Origin: Paenibacillus sp. EZ-K15
GTDB taxonomy: Bacteria; Bacillota; Bacilli; Paenibacillales; Paenibacillaceae
NCBI RefSeq assembly: GCF_002573715.1
Contig: NZ_PDHM01000007.1
Location: 5,809-69,808 of the forward strand
Direction: 5' to 3'
DNA: 64,000 bases
A model generated the notes under the pieces. It was given only the letters and a program-made list of their open reading frames with translations. It did no database searches and had not been told where the DNA came from. Shown here piece after piece: positions 27,295 to 36,663 of the stretch. Made by a program: the position numbers and the translations under genes. Every line of letters begins with the position of its first letter. Position 1 is the stretch's first letter.

Positions 27295-28392
27295 ATGTTT
27301 ATTTTTGCAGGAATCGTCGCATTATTGATTTACGGCTTGCTGGTTTATTATATTGGTCGAAGCGTATGGAGCTGGATGAAACCGGGTCCATCCCTTGTGC
27401 TCAAATGGACATACATAGTCGTGCTGACGGTGGTATCGACATCGTTTATTTCAGGGCGGTTCTTCGGCAACCTCACCGTGCTGAGTGTGATAGGATCGTA
27501 TTGGATGGCTATTTTCTATTTCCTGATCATCCTTCTCCCGTTGATGCATATCATGTTGTGGCTGCTGAGATTGACGGCATTGCGAAGAGACAGCACGGAG
27601 AAGGCGGCGGGATTTATCGTATTGGTGTTCATGGTGATTGTGATCGGTTTCGGCTCATTTAATGCTTATAGTCCAACGGTTCGGGCTTATGATATTCACG
27701 TAGACAAGAACGCCGGCACACTTGAGCAGTTGAATATCGTTATGGCATCCGACATGCACTTCGGCGTCTTGTCAGGTAAAGCCCATGCTGCGCGCATGGT
27801 GAAGGAGATCAATGACTTAAAGCCGGATCTGGTATTGTTTCCAGGCGATATCATCGATGACGACCTGGATGCTTATTTACGTCAGGGGATCGATCAGATT
27901 CTGACCGGTATCCAGGCAACGTATGGTGTGTATGCCTCACTGGGCAATCATGACCGATTCGAAGGGGAAATTCCGGAACTGATCGCGGCTCTTGAGCATA
28001 GCGGCATGACCGTGCTGTATGATGAGAAATTGACGGTGGAGGGCTTCACGCTGGTTGGTAGACGGGATAAACAGGATCAGGAGCGGGCCGAATTGTCCAC
28101 GATCATGGATGGGACCGATCTATCCCAGCCGATCCTTCTGCTTGATCATCAGCCGAATGCGCTGGAGGAAGCACAGCAGCAGGGCGTAGACCTTATCGTT
28201 TCTGGGCATACGCACCGTGGGCAGGTATTTCCGGCACATCTGATTACGGAGGCCATGTTCGAGAATGATTGGGGATATCTGCAAAAAGGCCAGATGCATT
28301 CCATCGTGTCCTCGGGCTACGGCTTCTGGGGACCGCCGATTCGTCTGGGTTCCCGCTCCGAGATTATTCAAATCCATGTTACATTTCAATAG
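27295..28392 (+). CDS. membrane-anchored metallophosphoesterase (YkuE/YaeI-like)
   Basis: 365 residues from ATG 27295. I reject ATG 27271 because it overlaps a TATAAT hexamer (27267-27272) that looks like the -10 element; AAGGGG precedes 27295. Four hydrophobic helices lie in the first ~120 residues, then a calcineurin-type phosphoesterase domain with all metal-binding motifs: D-M-H (SDMHFG), GDIIDDD, GNHDRF and GHTHRGQ. Relatives act on lipid or nucleotide phosphates near the membrane; the substrate here is not known. A 59-residue gene follows 22 nt downstream. Confidence 0.87.
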   Translation: MFIFAGIVALLIYGLLVYYIGRSVWSWMKPGPSLVLKWTYIVVLTVVSTSFISGRFFGNLTVLSVIGSYWMAIFYFLIILLPLMHIMLWLLRLTALRRDSTEKAAGFIVLVFMVIVIGFGSFNAYSPTVRAYDIHVDKNAGTLEQLNIVMASDMHFGVLSGKAHAARMVKEINDLKPDLVLFPGDIIDDDLDAYLRQGIDQILTGIQATYGVYASLGNHDRFEGEIPELIAALEHSGMTVLYDEKLTVEGFTLVGRRDKQDQERAELSTIMDGTDLSQPILLLDHQPNALEEAQQQGVDLIVSGHTHRGQVFPAHLITEAMFENDWGYLQKGQMHSIVSSGYGFWGPPIRLGSRSEIIQIHVTFQ

Positions 28393-28414
28393 CTGATATT
28401 GAGGGGTATACCGA

Positions 28415-28594
28415 GTGAACGCAGGTTTAACCGCTGGCGACATGGAACTGGAAGGGAATGGGAGTGATATCTTATTCCTCTGGCAGCAAGCTCATGGTGG
28501 AACTTATACGTTCCGTATCCAGCTGGTTGATGTAAACGGCGATGTATCGGTGCTCATCGGTGATCCTATGGAATCGATTATGGAGGTTTTGTAG
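28415..28594 (+). CDS. hypothetical small protein (59 aa)
   Basis: A short frame starting with GTG 28415 and ending with TAG 28592-28594. GAGGGG lies 8 nt before the GTG. The product (MNAGLTAGDMELEGNGSD...) has an aliphatic beta-rich middle and an acidic C-terminus; I do not recognise it. It sits between the phosphoesterase gene and a shared terminator, so it is probably the second gene of that unit. Confidence 0.55.
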   Translation: MNAGLTAGDMELEGNGSDILFLWQQAHGGTYTFRIQLVDVNGDVSVLIGDPMESIMEVL

Positions 28595-28614
28595 CTGATT
28601 TAGTGCCTCTGCAG

Positions 28615-28648
28615 GCTGTCCCATGAAACTTATGGGGCGGCTTTTTTT
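28615..28648 (+). terminator. intrinsic terminator
   Basis: GCTGTCCCAT / ATGGGGCGGC stem with a G-T pair and TTTTTTT; ends the phosphoesterase unit. Confidence 0.85.
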
Positions 28649-28782
28649 CTTTAATTGACCGGCAGTTTATTATTTCCGTAAATTTTCACTTTATTTTTTC
28701 ATAGGGAATGCGTTATACTTCATTCATTCGGAAATATAACATTTACACGTAAGCATTCTAAGGAATTTGGATTTTATACATT

Positions 28783-28981
28783 TTCTCGTATAGGTGCAGG
28801 AATTGGCCTGCATGTCTCTACCCGATCACCGGAAATGATTGGACTACGGGTTATAGCAGCAGCAGCGGACAAGCCAGGTCAATTCCATTTGACCTCAGGT
28901 GGCTCACGGTGCGTTTTTGTTGCTTATGCCCATTTGTTTCTTTCCCGGCGATTCGGTGAAAGGAGGAAGTGGGCTTTTTTT
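28783..28981 (+). promoter_or_regulatory. guanine-class purine riboswitch with downstream terminator
   Basis: The aptamer (28783-28852) has the conserved P1 strands CTCGTA/TACGGG, the TATA segment, TCTACC, and the junction GACTACG. The base that pairs with the ligand (position 74 in the xpt numbering) is C, the guanine/hypoxanthine/xanthine type. The expression platform ends in a long hairpin GCCCA...TGGGC at about 28928-28974 with a run of T, 35 nt before xpt. Binding of guanine should favour the terminator and switch off xpt-pbuX, as in Bacillus. Confidence 0.93.
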
Positions 28982-29015
28982 GCTTGGAATGTAAACAAAT
29001 TTAAGGGGGAGCATC

Positions 29016-29585
29016 ATGCAATTACTGCAGAACAAAGTGAAAGAGGAAGGCATTGTATTAAGCGGACAGGTACTTAAGGTGGATTCATTCCTGAACCACC
29101 AGATGGACCCGGTATTGATGAAAGAGGTGGGAAAGGAATTTACGCGATTGTTTAAGGAAGCGAACGTGACTCGTGTATTGACCATTGAATCCTCCGGCAT
29201 CGCGCCCGGCATTATGACCGCGCTTGAGATGGAAGTGCCTCTCATCTTTGCACGAAAGCAGAAGTCGCTGACCCTCCGTGAGGATATATTCGTGGAGAAG
29301 GTGTATTCCTTCACCAAGCAGGAGACGAACGAAATTACGGTCGCGAAGAAATTCATCAAGCCCGGCGATAAAGTGCTGATCGTGGATGACTTCCTTGCCA
29401 ACGGCGAGGCGGCGTTCGGGCTTGCCAGAATCGTAGAGCAGGCGGGTGCCGAGGTGGTAGGCATCGGGATCGTCATTGAAAAGGCATTTCAACCAGGAGG
29501 ACGCTTGTTAGCCGAAGCGGGCTACCGAGTAGAATCGCTCGTACGGATTGCATCACTTGATGATGGCGTAGTGACATTCGCATAG
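29016..29585 (+). CDS. xpt: xanthine phosphoribosyltransferase
   Basis: 189 residues, the standard length. It shows the PRPP-binding loop [13 protein letters not shown], the family start [12 protein letters not shown] and the segment [10 protein letters not shown]. The enzyme converts xanthine and PRPP to XMP in the cytosol, salvaging imported xanthine. It is translated just upstream of the pbuX permease and lies behind a guanine riboswitch, the classical xpt-pbuX arrangement. Confidence 0.96.
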   Translation: MQLLQNKVKEEGIVLSGQVLKVDSFLNHQMDPVLMKEVGKEFTRLFKEANVTRVLTIESSGIAPGIMTALEMEVPLIFARKQKSLTLREDIFVEKVYSFTKQETNEITVAKKFIKPGDKVLIVDDFLANGEAAFGLARIVEQAGAEVVGIGIVIEKAFQPGGRLLAEAGYRVESLVRIASLDDGVVTFA

Positions 29586-29625
29586 GCCGAAAGCTAACAA
29601 TTTAATTGGGGGGAATCAAGAAGCC

Positions 29626-30987
29626 ATGGAACAACAGAAACAAGCGGTGCAAGAACCGATTTTTGATAAAAATCGGAGTCCGGGCAAAACCTTTTCATTG
29701 GGTTTACAGCATGTATTGGCAATGTACGCAGGGGCTATCATCGTACCGCTTATCGTTGGCGGACAGCTCGGCTTAACGACGGAGCAGCTGACGTATCTCA
29801 TCGCCATCGACCTGCTTGCCTGCGGGGTTGCAACCTTGCTGCAGGTATTCGGCAACAAGTACTTCGGTATCGGTCTTCCGGTTATGCTCGGCTGCGCGTT
29901 TCAGGCCGTAGGTCCGATGATCATTATCGGACAGCAGCACGGGATGTCGGCAATTTATGGAGCGATTATCGCTTCCGGTTTATTTGTCATTCTGTTCTCC
30001 GGTTTATTCGGTAAGCTGATTAAGGTATTCCCGCCTGTCGTGACAGGCTCTGTTGTTACAATTATCGGTTTGACGCTGATTCCCGTAGCTTTGAATGACC
30101 TTGGCGGCGGTCAAGGCAGCGAGGATTTTGGCAGTGCGCTCAACATTTCCCTTGGCTTCGGCGTTCTTGCCTTCATCATTATCATGAATCGGTTTGCCAA
30201 AGGTTTCTTGCGTTCGATATCGGTACTTCTAGGTCTTATTCTAGGCACCTTGGTAGCCGCATTCTACGGTGAAGTGGATTTAACCCCGCTGCGCGAAGCC
30301 GGCTGGTTCCGTGCTCCACAGCCTTTCTTTTTTGGTACGCCGGAGTTTAAGATCGTTCCGATCATGACAATGATTCTCGTGGCGATTGTCAGTGTTGCCG
30401 AATCGACAGGCGTATTTATGGCACTTGGCAAAATCGTGGATCGTGACATTACCTCCAAGGATCTGTCCCGTGGCTACCGTGCGGAGGGTCTTGCGATTGT
30501 GGTAGGTGGTATTTTCAATTCGTTCCCTTATACCACATACTCTCAAAACGTGGGTCTGATTCAGATGAGCCGTGTGAAGACGCGTGACGTGATCGTTGTG
30601 GCAGGCGGCCTGCTGGTCTTGATCGGATTTGTTCCGAAAATTGCCGCCATGACACAGCTTGTACCAACATCGGTTCTGGGTGGAGCCATGGTAGCCCTGT
30701 TCGGGATGGTTGTATCTTCCGGTATTCGGATGTTAGGCGATCAAGTAGACCTTAACCGACACGAGAACCTGTTCATTATCGCATGTTCCGTCGGCATGGG
30801 CCTTGGTGTGACAACCGTACCGGGTCTGTTCGCGAGTCTGCCTGACAACCTGCGTATCCTTGCCGATAACGGCATTGTGGCGGGCAGCTTGACAGCGATT
30901 GTGCTGAACCTGATCTTCAATGGTTTGAGAAATACCAAGCCCAATTCCACAGAGCAAGGTGATTCAGCAGAAGGGCACGCTGCATAA
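29626..30987 (+). CDS. pbuX: xanthine permease, NCS2/UraA-type
   Basis: 453 residues with about 14 hydrophobic helices. NCS2 signatures include FSLGLQHVLAMYAGAI at the N-terminus, VAESTGVFMALGKIV, and FNSFPYTTYSQNVGLIQMS, the QNxGxxxxT-type motif. It should import xanthine with protons to feed the xpt product. The 40-nt gap to xpt has no terminator, so both are under the riboswitch. Confidence 0.95.
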   Translation: MEQQKQAVQEPIFDKNRSPGKTFSLGLQHVLAMYAGAIIVPLIVGGQLGLTTEQLTYLIAIDLLACGVATLLQVFGNKYFGIGLPVMLGCAFQAVGPMIIIGQQHGMSAIYGAIIASGLFVILFSGLFGKLIKVFPPVVTGSVVTIIGLTLIPVALNDLGGGQGSEDFGSALNISLGFGVLAFIIIMNRFAKGFLRSISVLLGLILGTLVAAFYGEVDLTPLREAGWFRAPQPFFFGTPEFKIVPIMTMILVAIVSVAESTGVFMALGKIVDRDITSKDLSRGYRAEGLAIVVGGIFNSFPYTTYSQNVGLIQMSRVKTRDVIVVAGGLLVLIGFVPKIAAMTQLVPTSVLGGAMVALFGMVVSSGIRMLGDQVDLNRHENLFIIACSVGMGLGVTTVPGLFASLPDNLRILADNGIVAGSLTAIVLNLIFNGLRNTKPNSTEQGDSAEGHAA

Positions 30988-30999
30988 CAAATGTCCCTA

Positions 31000-31032
31000 A
31001 AAGCAGCCGGATGAACTCCGGCTGCTTTTTTT
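31000..31032 (+). terminator. intrinsic terminator of xpt-pbuX
   Basis: Perfect stem AGCAGCCGGA / TCCGGCTGCT with a 5-nt loop and seven T. Confidence 0.95.
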
Positions 31033-31061
31033 GATCCGGTCCCGTTAGTTCGAATCCCAAC

Positions 31062-31100
31062 AAAACGGCTACCTCCATAGAGTGAAGGTAGCCGTTTTTA
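31062..31100 (-). terminator. terminator of the DUF4870 gene (hairpin usable on both strands)
   Basis: Perfect 11-bp stem AACGGCTACCT / AGGTAGCCGTT; T runs follow on both strands (TTTTT plus, TTTTG minus). Confidence 0.75.
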
Positions 31101-31117
31101 CGTGAGGTACAAAAGCT

Positions 31118-31456
31118 TTAAACGCGCTGCATTTGTTTCTCTGCAATATTGCCGATCCAGGGCAGCTTGAACCATTTTCCCTGAATGGCGTTGGCCATAA
31201 GCACCAGCCACATCAAGACGCCGACCAGTGCCAGGAGGGCGGAGGCCAGAAGGCCGATGATAGGCACCGCACTCGACAGTAGGTGAGCGACGGCCAGGAT
31301 GCCGAAGGCCAGCAAGGACTGCAGAGCATGGAATATGACGTAGCGGCTTCTTTTTTCTAATGAAAGAAACAGAATTCCTCCGACCATGGGAAAAAGATAG
31401 CACAGCGTAGCCGCCAGATTCTCGGGAAGTCCTGTGGACGATTTGAAAGGGGACAT
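31118..31456 (-). CDS. DUF4870-type small membrane protein
   Basis: 112 residues from ATG 31456, which has AAGGAG 8 nt upstream (the frame is open from 31498). Three to four hydrophobic helices; the pattern AATLCYLFPMVGGILFLSLEKRSRYVIFHALQS is typical of the DUF4870 family. Role unknown. Adjacent to the di-haem cytochrome gene on the same strand, but with about 100 nt between them. Confidence 0.78.
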   Translation of the reverse strand: MSPFKSSTGLPENLAATLCYLFPMVGGILFLSLEKRSRYVIFHALQSLLAFGILAVAHLLSSAVPIIGLLASALLALVGVLMWLVLMANAIQGKWFKLPWIGNIAEKQMQRV

Positions 31457-31555
31457 CTCATCAACTCCTTGTCTTAGACCGGTTCTGGGGTAGGGCAAGC
31501 TTTATACCTTACCTTATGAGCCGATGGGACAAAGTATGATGGTTAAATCCCGAAC

Positions 31556-33517
31556 TTATTTCATTTTTAATTGCAGCAGATACTTCACGAGAGCATCCTG
31601 CTGCTCTTGCGTGAAACCGCTGCTTTCGTCCACCCAATACTCATGCCCCTGACCAGTGACATGGGTGTCTCTCAGCCTTAAGTCCTTACGGTTAGCCTCG
31701 ATGACCTGCACTCTCAGCTTGCGGTCAATCAGGGCTTTCAGGCTGTTGTATGGGTCCGGGTGAATCCCTTTCATAAGCGTCTGCGATACGCCGGTTTGCG
31801 TCAGCTTAGGCCCGACCGCTACACCGCCGTCGTGCAAATACGGTGCGGACCAGCGAAGACCGATCAGCCCTTTGACCTTGTAACCGCCGCCCAACTGTTT
31901 ATGGCCGAAGCCCAGCTCGATCTGCTCGGGGTCGATATCGTCCAGTGGGATTCTGATTACCTTGGCATCCGGAGGGATCGGCACTGGAGTGTCAGGTGGA
32001 TAGAACTCTGCTTCGCCAAAAGCATTCTGCGTACGATGGAAAGCCTTGGCCCTTGTAGGCTCAGTGCCAATTTCAGCCGCGCGCATAACGCGATTATTCG
32101 TAAAGAAGTCGCCAGCGTGACAAGTGATGCATTGTGCTTTTTTGAAGACTTCCGCTCCGAGGTTGATCGTCTTGGCATCCGAGATTTCCTTGGGATCCGT
32201 TTCAGGCGGACGGATGGTATTTTGATAGGCGGACATGGCGTTAACCTGCTCCCCGGCTTTGAATCCCGGCGAACTGATGTACAGCCCGTTCGGGGCGATG
32301 GCTGAAACTTTCGGGAAATTCGGAATCTTAACAACCTCATTCACACCAGGGGTTCCGGGATTGGGATCCAGCCGGTTAAAGAATTCGGTTGGCTTCAGCC
32401 CGCTGCTTGGATCATAGCGAAACTTGCGATGGGCTGCATTTTGCAGAATAGTGCCCACATAAATCTCTTTGTCGATCCCCCATAACGGTTCGCTAACCTC
32501 GGTTTGACTCAAGGTATCCGTATTCTGGGCGTGAACATTGTTGCTGAAGGTGCTAAGTCCCCTGAAGGGACCCGCGGTAGCGAAGCCGCTCCAGCTGTAG
32601 GGATGATCGCCTTTCGTAAACATATCGGGAATTTGGGTCACGTCGCTCACCAAATCCACGGTTGTATCGAATGTGCCGGGCATCCATTTGACCAGATTTT
32701 CGTCAACGGCTTTCTCAAGCAGGGCGGGATCCGGCAGCGCTTCGGTTTTTCCTTTAGAGTTTACAACCGTACGCTGCTCGTTCTTGACATAATCCACCAG
32801 GCTCGTAATGTCGGTATGGGTAAAATACGCCGTGCTATTCGGGGCCAGTGCCAGCATTAAACCGAGGTTCAGATCGGAATTGGGCGCTCCTTCCACGACC
32901 ATTCCCGTTTCCCGGTTTACGGTCGCATGGCAGGCCATGCAGCTAACGCCGATGCGGGCTTTGCCTTCGGCATATTTAATCGTAACGCCAATGGGGGAAT
33001 AGGCGCCTTTGGCTACGTCAAAGCCGGTATCAATCTTATCTCCCTTGCGGAAGGATTTGTCGCCGATCGTAACATCCTGATCGAGTTCAACGCGTAGATT
33101 CGTTGTTTCGCGTCCCTTCAGCTCGGCGATAGCTTTTGCCACGTTTTTTAGCTTCATCGGACCATCGACGATCCCTAAGATATCCGTTAAAAAAACCTCA
33201 TTGCCAAAGGACTCCTCATACAGTGTACGGCGCCCTAAGGCAAGCAGCTCTTTCGTCACCTCAACGGCGCCATGGGCGGCTGTTAATCTGGGGTCCTGAT
33301 CCTTCAGGGCGGTACCGGGAACCGTAAGCGTCTTGCCCCAGATATCATACTGACGAATGAAACCCGTTTGCTGGGCTTGGAGCTGCGTGGTATTCTCAAG
33401 CTTATGTGCCGGTGGTATATAGGCGTATTCCGGCTCCACGATAGAAGCTGCAAGCCATATGGCTCCTACGATGGCGATCGGGATCAGCCATAGCAGAAGT
33501 CGCTTCGATTTTCGCAT
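31556..33517 (-). CDS. membrane-anchored di-haem cytochrome c, peroxidase/MauG-like
   Basis: 653 residues. An N-terminal hydrophobic helix (residues 8-26, uncleaved anchor or signal) is followed by an extracytoplasmic protein with two c-type haem sites: C-M-A-C-H at 193-197 and C-I-T-C-H at 463-467. The C-terminal part (KVKGLIGLRWSAPYLHDGG...) resembles the last domain of di-haem cytochrome c peroxidases, where P-Y-L-H-D-G is typical. The length is about twice that of ordinary peroxidases. Large di-haem cytochromes are not common in Gram-positives. It probably handles electrons or peroxides at the outer membrane face, in exchange with the caa3 or other cytochromes; the substrate is unknown. 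AAGGGTGAT precedes the ATG. Confidence 0.78.
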   Translation of the reverse strand: MRKSKRLLLWLIPIAIVGAIWLAASIVEPEYAYIPPAHKLENTTQLQAQQTGFIRQYDIWGKTLTVPGTALKDQDPRLTAAHGAVEVTKELLALGRRTLYEESFGNEVFLTDILGIVDGPMKLKNVAKAIAELKGRETTNLRVELDQDVTIGDKSFRKGDKIDTGFDVAKGAYSPIGVTIKYAEGKARIGVSCMACHATVNRETGMVVEGAPNSDLNLGLMLALAPNSTAYFTHTDITSLVDYVKNEQRTVVNSKGKTEALPDPALLEKAVDENLVKWMPGTFDTTVDLVSDVTQIPDMFTKGDHPYSWSGFATAGPFRGLSTFSNNVHAQNTDTLSQTEVSEPLWGIDKEIYVGTILQNAAHRKFRYDPSSGLKPTEFFNRLDPNPGTPGVNEVVKIPNFPKVSAIAPNGLYISSPGFKAGEQVNAMSAYQNTIRPPETDPKEISDAKTINLGAEVFKKAQCITCHAGDFFTNNRVMRAAEIGTEPTRAKAFHRTQNAFGEAEFYPPDTPVPIPPDAKVIRIPLDDIDPEQIELGFGHKQLGGGYKVKGLIGLRWSAPYLHDGGVAVGPKLTQTGVSQTLMKGIHPDPYNSLKALIDRKLRVQVIEANRKDLRLRDTHVTGQGHEYWVDESSGFTQEQQDALVKYLLQLKMK

Positions 33518-33581
33518 GTCACATCACCCTTTTATAAGCAGGTCTGATGAATCATCTCTTCACTGCCGATATGCAAGGGCT

Positions 33582-33860
33582 TTAATCTACTTCCACATCA
33601 TGCCGCAGCGGAGATTCGGCATTCACCTGTTTATCAGGACCTTTTTCCTTCGGAACCAGACGCTCATCTGTCATGCCTCGATGGTGGTTTTCAAAATCAT
33701 ACTCCGCCAGCCGCCACTCCGTGGAGCCCTTCTGCGGATCGAACGGAAATTCCTCGCCGCGTTTCAAATATTCCTCCCGTCCCCATTCATTCGTATATGT
33801 TCCGTCTACTTCAACCTCTTCTCGCGAAATAGGGTGGAGATCCTTGTCTTTACCGGACAT
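33582..33860 (-). CDS. hypothetical hydrophilic protein (92 aa)
   Basis: Not recognised. Start ATG 33860 (GAGAGGAG upstream; the frame is open from 33908) gives a very polar, acidic protein (MSGKDKDLHPISREEVEVDG...) rich in Asp, Glu and Arg with no hydrophobic core segment, and probably little fixed structure. It lies 64 nt upstream of the di-haem cytochrome gene on the same strand and could be co-transcribed with it. Confidence 0.6.
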   Translation of the reverse strand: MSGKDKDLHPISREEVEVDGTYTNEWGREEYLKRGEEFPFDPQKGSTEWRLAEYDFENHHRGMTDERLVPKEKGPDKQVNAESPLRHDVEVD

Positions 33861-34020
33861 GTCGCATGCTCCTCTCAGGCTTGATTTTAGAAATGATTCA
33901 TATCGCATAAAGTAACCAGAAAGAGGAGGTACTATCCGCTGAAATTTGCATGAAAGGTCAGATTATAGGCTTGTTAACGAATCGAATGCTTCTTGCATAG
34001 AGTCCGACGCTGGCGATTTG

Positions 34021-35070
34021 TCAGCTATTTGGCGAATTCGTTGCGGATTTTGATTTTAGATCATCGAGAATATACCGCTCCAGCAGAAACCGCGGGTTCT
34101 TCCAGCGGCTGACTTTGCTGTCGGCCGTAAATACGGCGACCGTATCCAATTGGGGGAAAAGGTAGATTTGCTGTCCTCCATGGCCGTGTGCAAGCGCAAA
34201 GGGGGTCCCGTTCTGAACCCCGGTCCACCACTGGAATCCGTAATCGCCAAACGCGGGATAGCCCTCAACCTGCGGAGCGAGTGCTTGCTTAAGCCATGAT
34301 TCCGGGATGAGCGTGGTGCCTTGCCAAAGTCCCCCATTTAGGCAGCAAAGACCGAACTTGGCCATGTCGCGTGAGGTAAGATAGAGGCCGATGTGACCCA
34401 TACTGTGGCCCTCGGGGCTTGGAGACCAGGCGGTATGACGAATGCCGAGCGGCTCGAATACATGTTGTCTGGCATAGGCGTAAGCATCCAATCCCGTAGC
34501 CTCGCTAATGGCAACGGAGAGCAGATGGGAATCCGTGCTCCGGTATTGAAAGAGGCCCATTTCCTGTTCAATGACAGGGAGGGATAGCGCGAAGCTCGTC
34601 CATTTTTGGTTGCGGTGGAACCGGTGAATGAGCGGTTCCCCGAGCTTTTTACCGGTTTGCCACGCAAAGCCTGAGGTCATCGTCAGCAGATGATGAAGGG
34701 AAACCTTTTGCAATAGGGGATGGGCTCGTTCGGGAACATATCGCTGGAAGATGTCAATTACTGAGGAATTCAGGTCAGGTAATTCGCCGCGTGAGTGGGC
34801 GATGCCGCATAATACCGACGTAAAACTCTTGGTAGCGGACCTGAGATCATTCAGCGAGGTAATGCCATGACCGTTGTAATAGCGTTCGTAGATGAGTTTG
34901 CCGGCATGGAGCAGAAGAAAGCTGCGCATTTTCGGGTATTGTTTCTGAATGATCTGATCGACCTGATCGAGCACATCGCGCTGAAGGCCTGCGTCTTCAG
35001 GCTCCGCAACAGGAATAGGCGAGCTTATATCAACAGAGGAGTGGAGAAAAGACTGGGTATTCGACATCAT
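34021..35070 (-). CDS. serine hydrolase, beta-lactamase-related (NylB/EstB type)
   Basis: 349 residues. The catalytic S-x-x-K is S-A-T-K in RSATKSFTSVLCG, the second motif is Y-R-S in FQYRSTDSHLLSVAISEATG, and the third is H-G-H-G-G (HGHGGQQIYLFPQ), all three as in the 6-aminohexanoate-dimer hydrolase/esterase branch of class C-like serine hydrolases. No signal peptide, so cytosolic. AAGGAGG lies 9 nt before ATG 35070 (a second ATG follows directly). Unrelated in sequence order to the other serine hydrolase at 9307. Confidence 0.88.
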   Translation of the reverse strand: MMSNTQSFLHSSVDISSPIPVAEPEDAGLQRDVLDQVDQIIQKQYPKMRSFLLLHAGKLIYERYYNGHGITSLNDLRSATKSFTSVLCGIAHSRGELPDLNSSVIDIFQRYVPERAHPLLQKVSLHHLLTMTSGFAWQTGKKLGEPLIHRFHRNQKWTSFALSLPVIEQEMGLFQYRSTDSHLLSVAISEATGLDAYAYARQHVFEPLGIRHTAWSPSPEGHSMGHIGLYLTSRDMAKFGLCCLNGGLWQGTTLIPESWLKQALAPQVEGYPAFGDYGFQWWTGVQNGTPFALAHGHGGQQIYLFPQLDTVAVFTADSKVSRWKNPRFLLERYILDDLKSKSATNSPNS

Positions 35071-35454
35071 ATTTAAAGGCCTCCTTGTATCTTAAATATG
35101 TTATTCTGAGTATCAATTTGTGATATTCGCTGATTTCTAGAGTTGGCGGGAGGTTCGATTGAATGTATCTTAACCAATTCCGGGCACAAAGAATGACCTG
35201 ATGAAAAAACATAGGACAAAAAAACATTTTTTGGGAAAGATGAAACAAACAGAAGAATATGATATAATATATTAATGATTCAGTTGCATGCTGTTTGGGT
35301 ATGTATAGTGTCAGGTGCATTGGTAAGTTGCTGAATATCAACCTAATCATCACCGTAAGAACTGCAATATGGCTTCAACTTAATGAGGTAGATCTTTTCG
35401 GCATTCTCTTTAAACGGAGTAATTTTATTCCACACGTTTTGGGAGGGATCCATC
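35071..35454. other. intergenic region between serine hydrolase and small gene
   Basis: AT-rich at 35200-35280, with a TATAAT at 35263-35268 but no good -35 at 16-18 nt. The stretch 35290-35440 would be a leader of about 150 nt for the gene at 35455; I recognise no riboswitch or terminator in it. Confidence 0.4.
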
Positions 35455-35643
35455 ATGGCAACGAAAGGTCACAATGAGGTTAAGGAAAGTCTGCGGGAAA
35501 TGACACGAATTTTCCGGCCTAAAGATCCGAAAAAATTTGTAAAGGAGTATGTCCGGAAGTACCATATTATGGGGGGCTATGAAGAAGAGCTTACTCTTGT
35601 TGTTGAGCATGAACTTGGCAAGCTGAATTCCTCCGTTTCGTAA
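35455..35643 (+). CDS. hypothetical small basic protein (62 aa)
   Basis: A 62-residue helical, Lys/Arg/Glu-rich protein (MATKGHNEVKESLREMTRIF...) with no membrane segment. GGGAGGG precedes the ATG. I do not recognise it. A strong terminator follows 100 nt downstream, so it is its own unit. Confidence 0.65.
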   Translation: MATKGHNEVKESLREMTRIFRPKDPKKFVKEYVRKYHIMGGYEEELTLVVEHELGKLNSSVS

Positions 35644-35740
35644 CCTGTAATAGCACCTGGTCTATAGAAATATCACCAACACGCATCGCATCTTCACCTT
35701 GTTAATGACTAATGACATGAACCATTTAGAGTCTATGGTT

Positions 35741-35780
35741 AAACCGTTTTTGGGACCAATGTCCCGAAAGCGGTTTTTTT
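35741..35780 (+). terminator. intrinsic terminator
   Basis: Two nested stems, AACCG/CGGTT outside and GGGAC/GTCCC inside, followed by TTTTTTT. Confidence 0.85.
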
Positions 35781-35913
35781 GCGTTTGTCAGTCCCCGTTT
35801 AGTCAACAGGCTCATACTTCCTCGGAAAGTCCATTTTCTAGGGGTATTTTGCAACTGTCCCTACATATATTGTTAGCAATCGATCCGATTAGGATATAAG
35901 GGAGTGGACAGAT

Positions 35914-36663
35914 GTGAGGATACAGCTGAGACGGAAGGAAGAGATCGGACATATCCGCGAGGCGGGACGTATATTGGCTGCGTGTCACCGTGAAATAGCG
36001 AAAGTCATCAAACCGGGGATCACAACGAGCGAGATCGATGCCAGGGTCGAGAAATTCCTGGAGAAGAACGGAGCCTTTCCCGAGCAAAAAGGCTATAAAG
36101 GATTTCCATACGCCACTTGTGCATCTGTAAATGATGTGGTGTGTCACGGATTTCCCGACCGGAGGCCGCTGCAAGCGGGGGATGTTGTGACCATTGATAT
36201 GGTGGTGAATAAAAACGGATGGCTGGCGGACTCCGGCTGGACCTATGCGGTAGATACGGTTTCCCCAGAAGTAAAGCAGCTGATGAAACATACGCATGAA
36301 GCGTTGTTTAAAGGGATCGAGGCGGTACGGCATGGGGTAACCTTGGGTGACGTGGGCTATGCGATCGAGCAGGTTGCCGAAAGGGAAGGCTACGGGATTG
36401 TCAAATCGCTTGTCGGTCATGGCATCGGCCGGGCCATTCACGAACCGCCCGATGTGCCGAACTATGGAATTCCGGGGAGGGGACTGAAACTCAAACAAGG
36501 AATGGTGATTACCATCGAACCGGTGTTCACCCTGGGATCTTCGGGTGCCGTGTTCTGGGGGGATGACAGTTGGACCATCTCCAGTGCGGATGGATCGGTA
36601 GGCGTACAGTATGAGCATACCATTGCGGTTACTCGTGAAGGTGCTGTTATTCTGACGGATTAA
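35914..36663 (+). CDS. map: methionine aminopeptidase type I
   Basis: 249 residues starting with GTG (AAGGGAG upstream). All metal ligands of type I enzymes are visible: D in VVTIDMVVNKNGWLADSGW (two Asp), H in GHGIGRAIHEPPDVPNYG, E in VITIEPVFTLG and E in VQYEHTIAV; substrate His in CASVNDVVCHGFP. It removes N-terminal Met from new proteins. It stands alone, not in the ribosomal-protein cluster, so it may be a second map copy, as in Bacillus (YflG). Confidence 0.95.
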   Translation: MRIQLRRKEEIGHIREAGRILAACHREIAKVIKPGITTSEIDARVEKFLEKNGAFPEQKGYKGFPYATCASVNDVVCHGFPDRRPLQAGDVVTIDMVVNKNGWLADSGWTYAVDTVSPEVKQLMKHTHEALFKGIEAVRHGVTLGDVGYAIEQVAEREGYGIVKSLVGHGIGRAIHEPPDVPNYGIPGRGLKLKQGMVITIEPVFTLGSSGAVFWGDDSWTISSADGSVGVQYEHTIAVTREGAVILTD

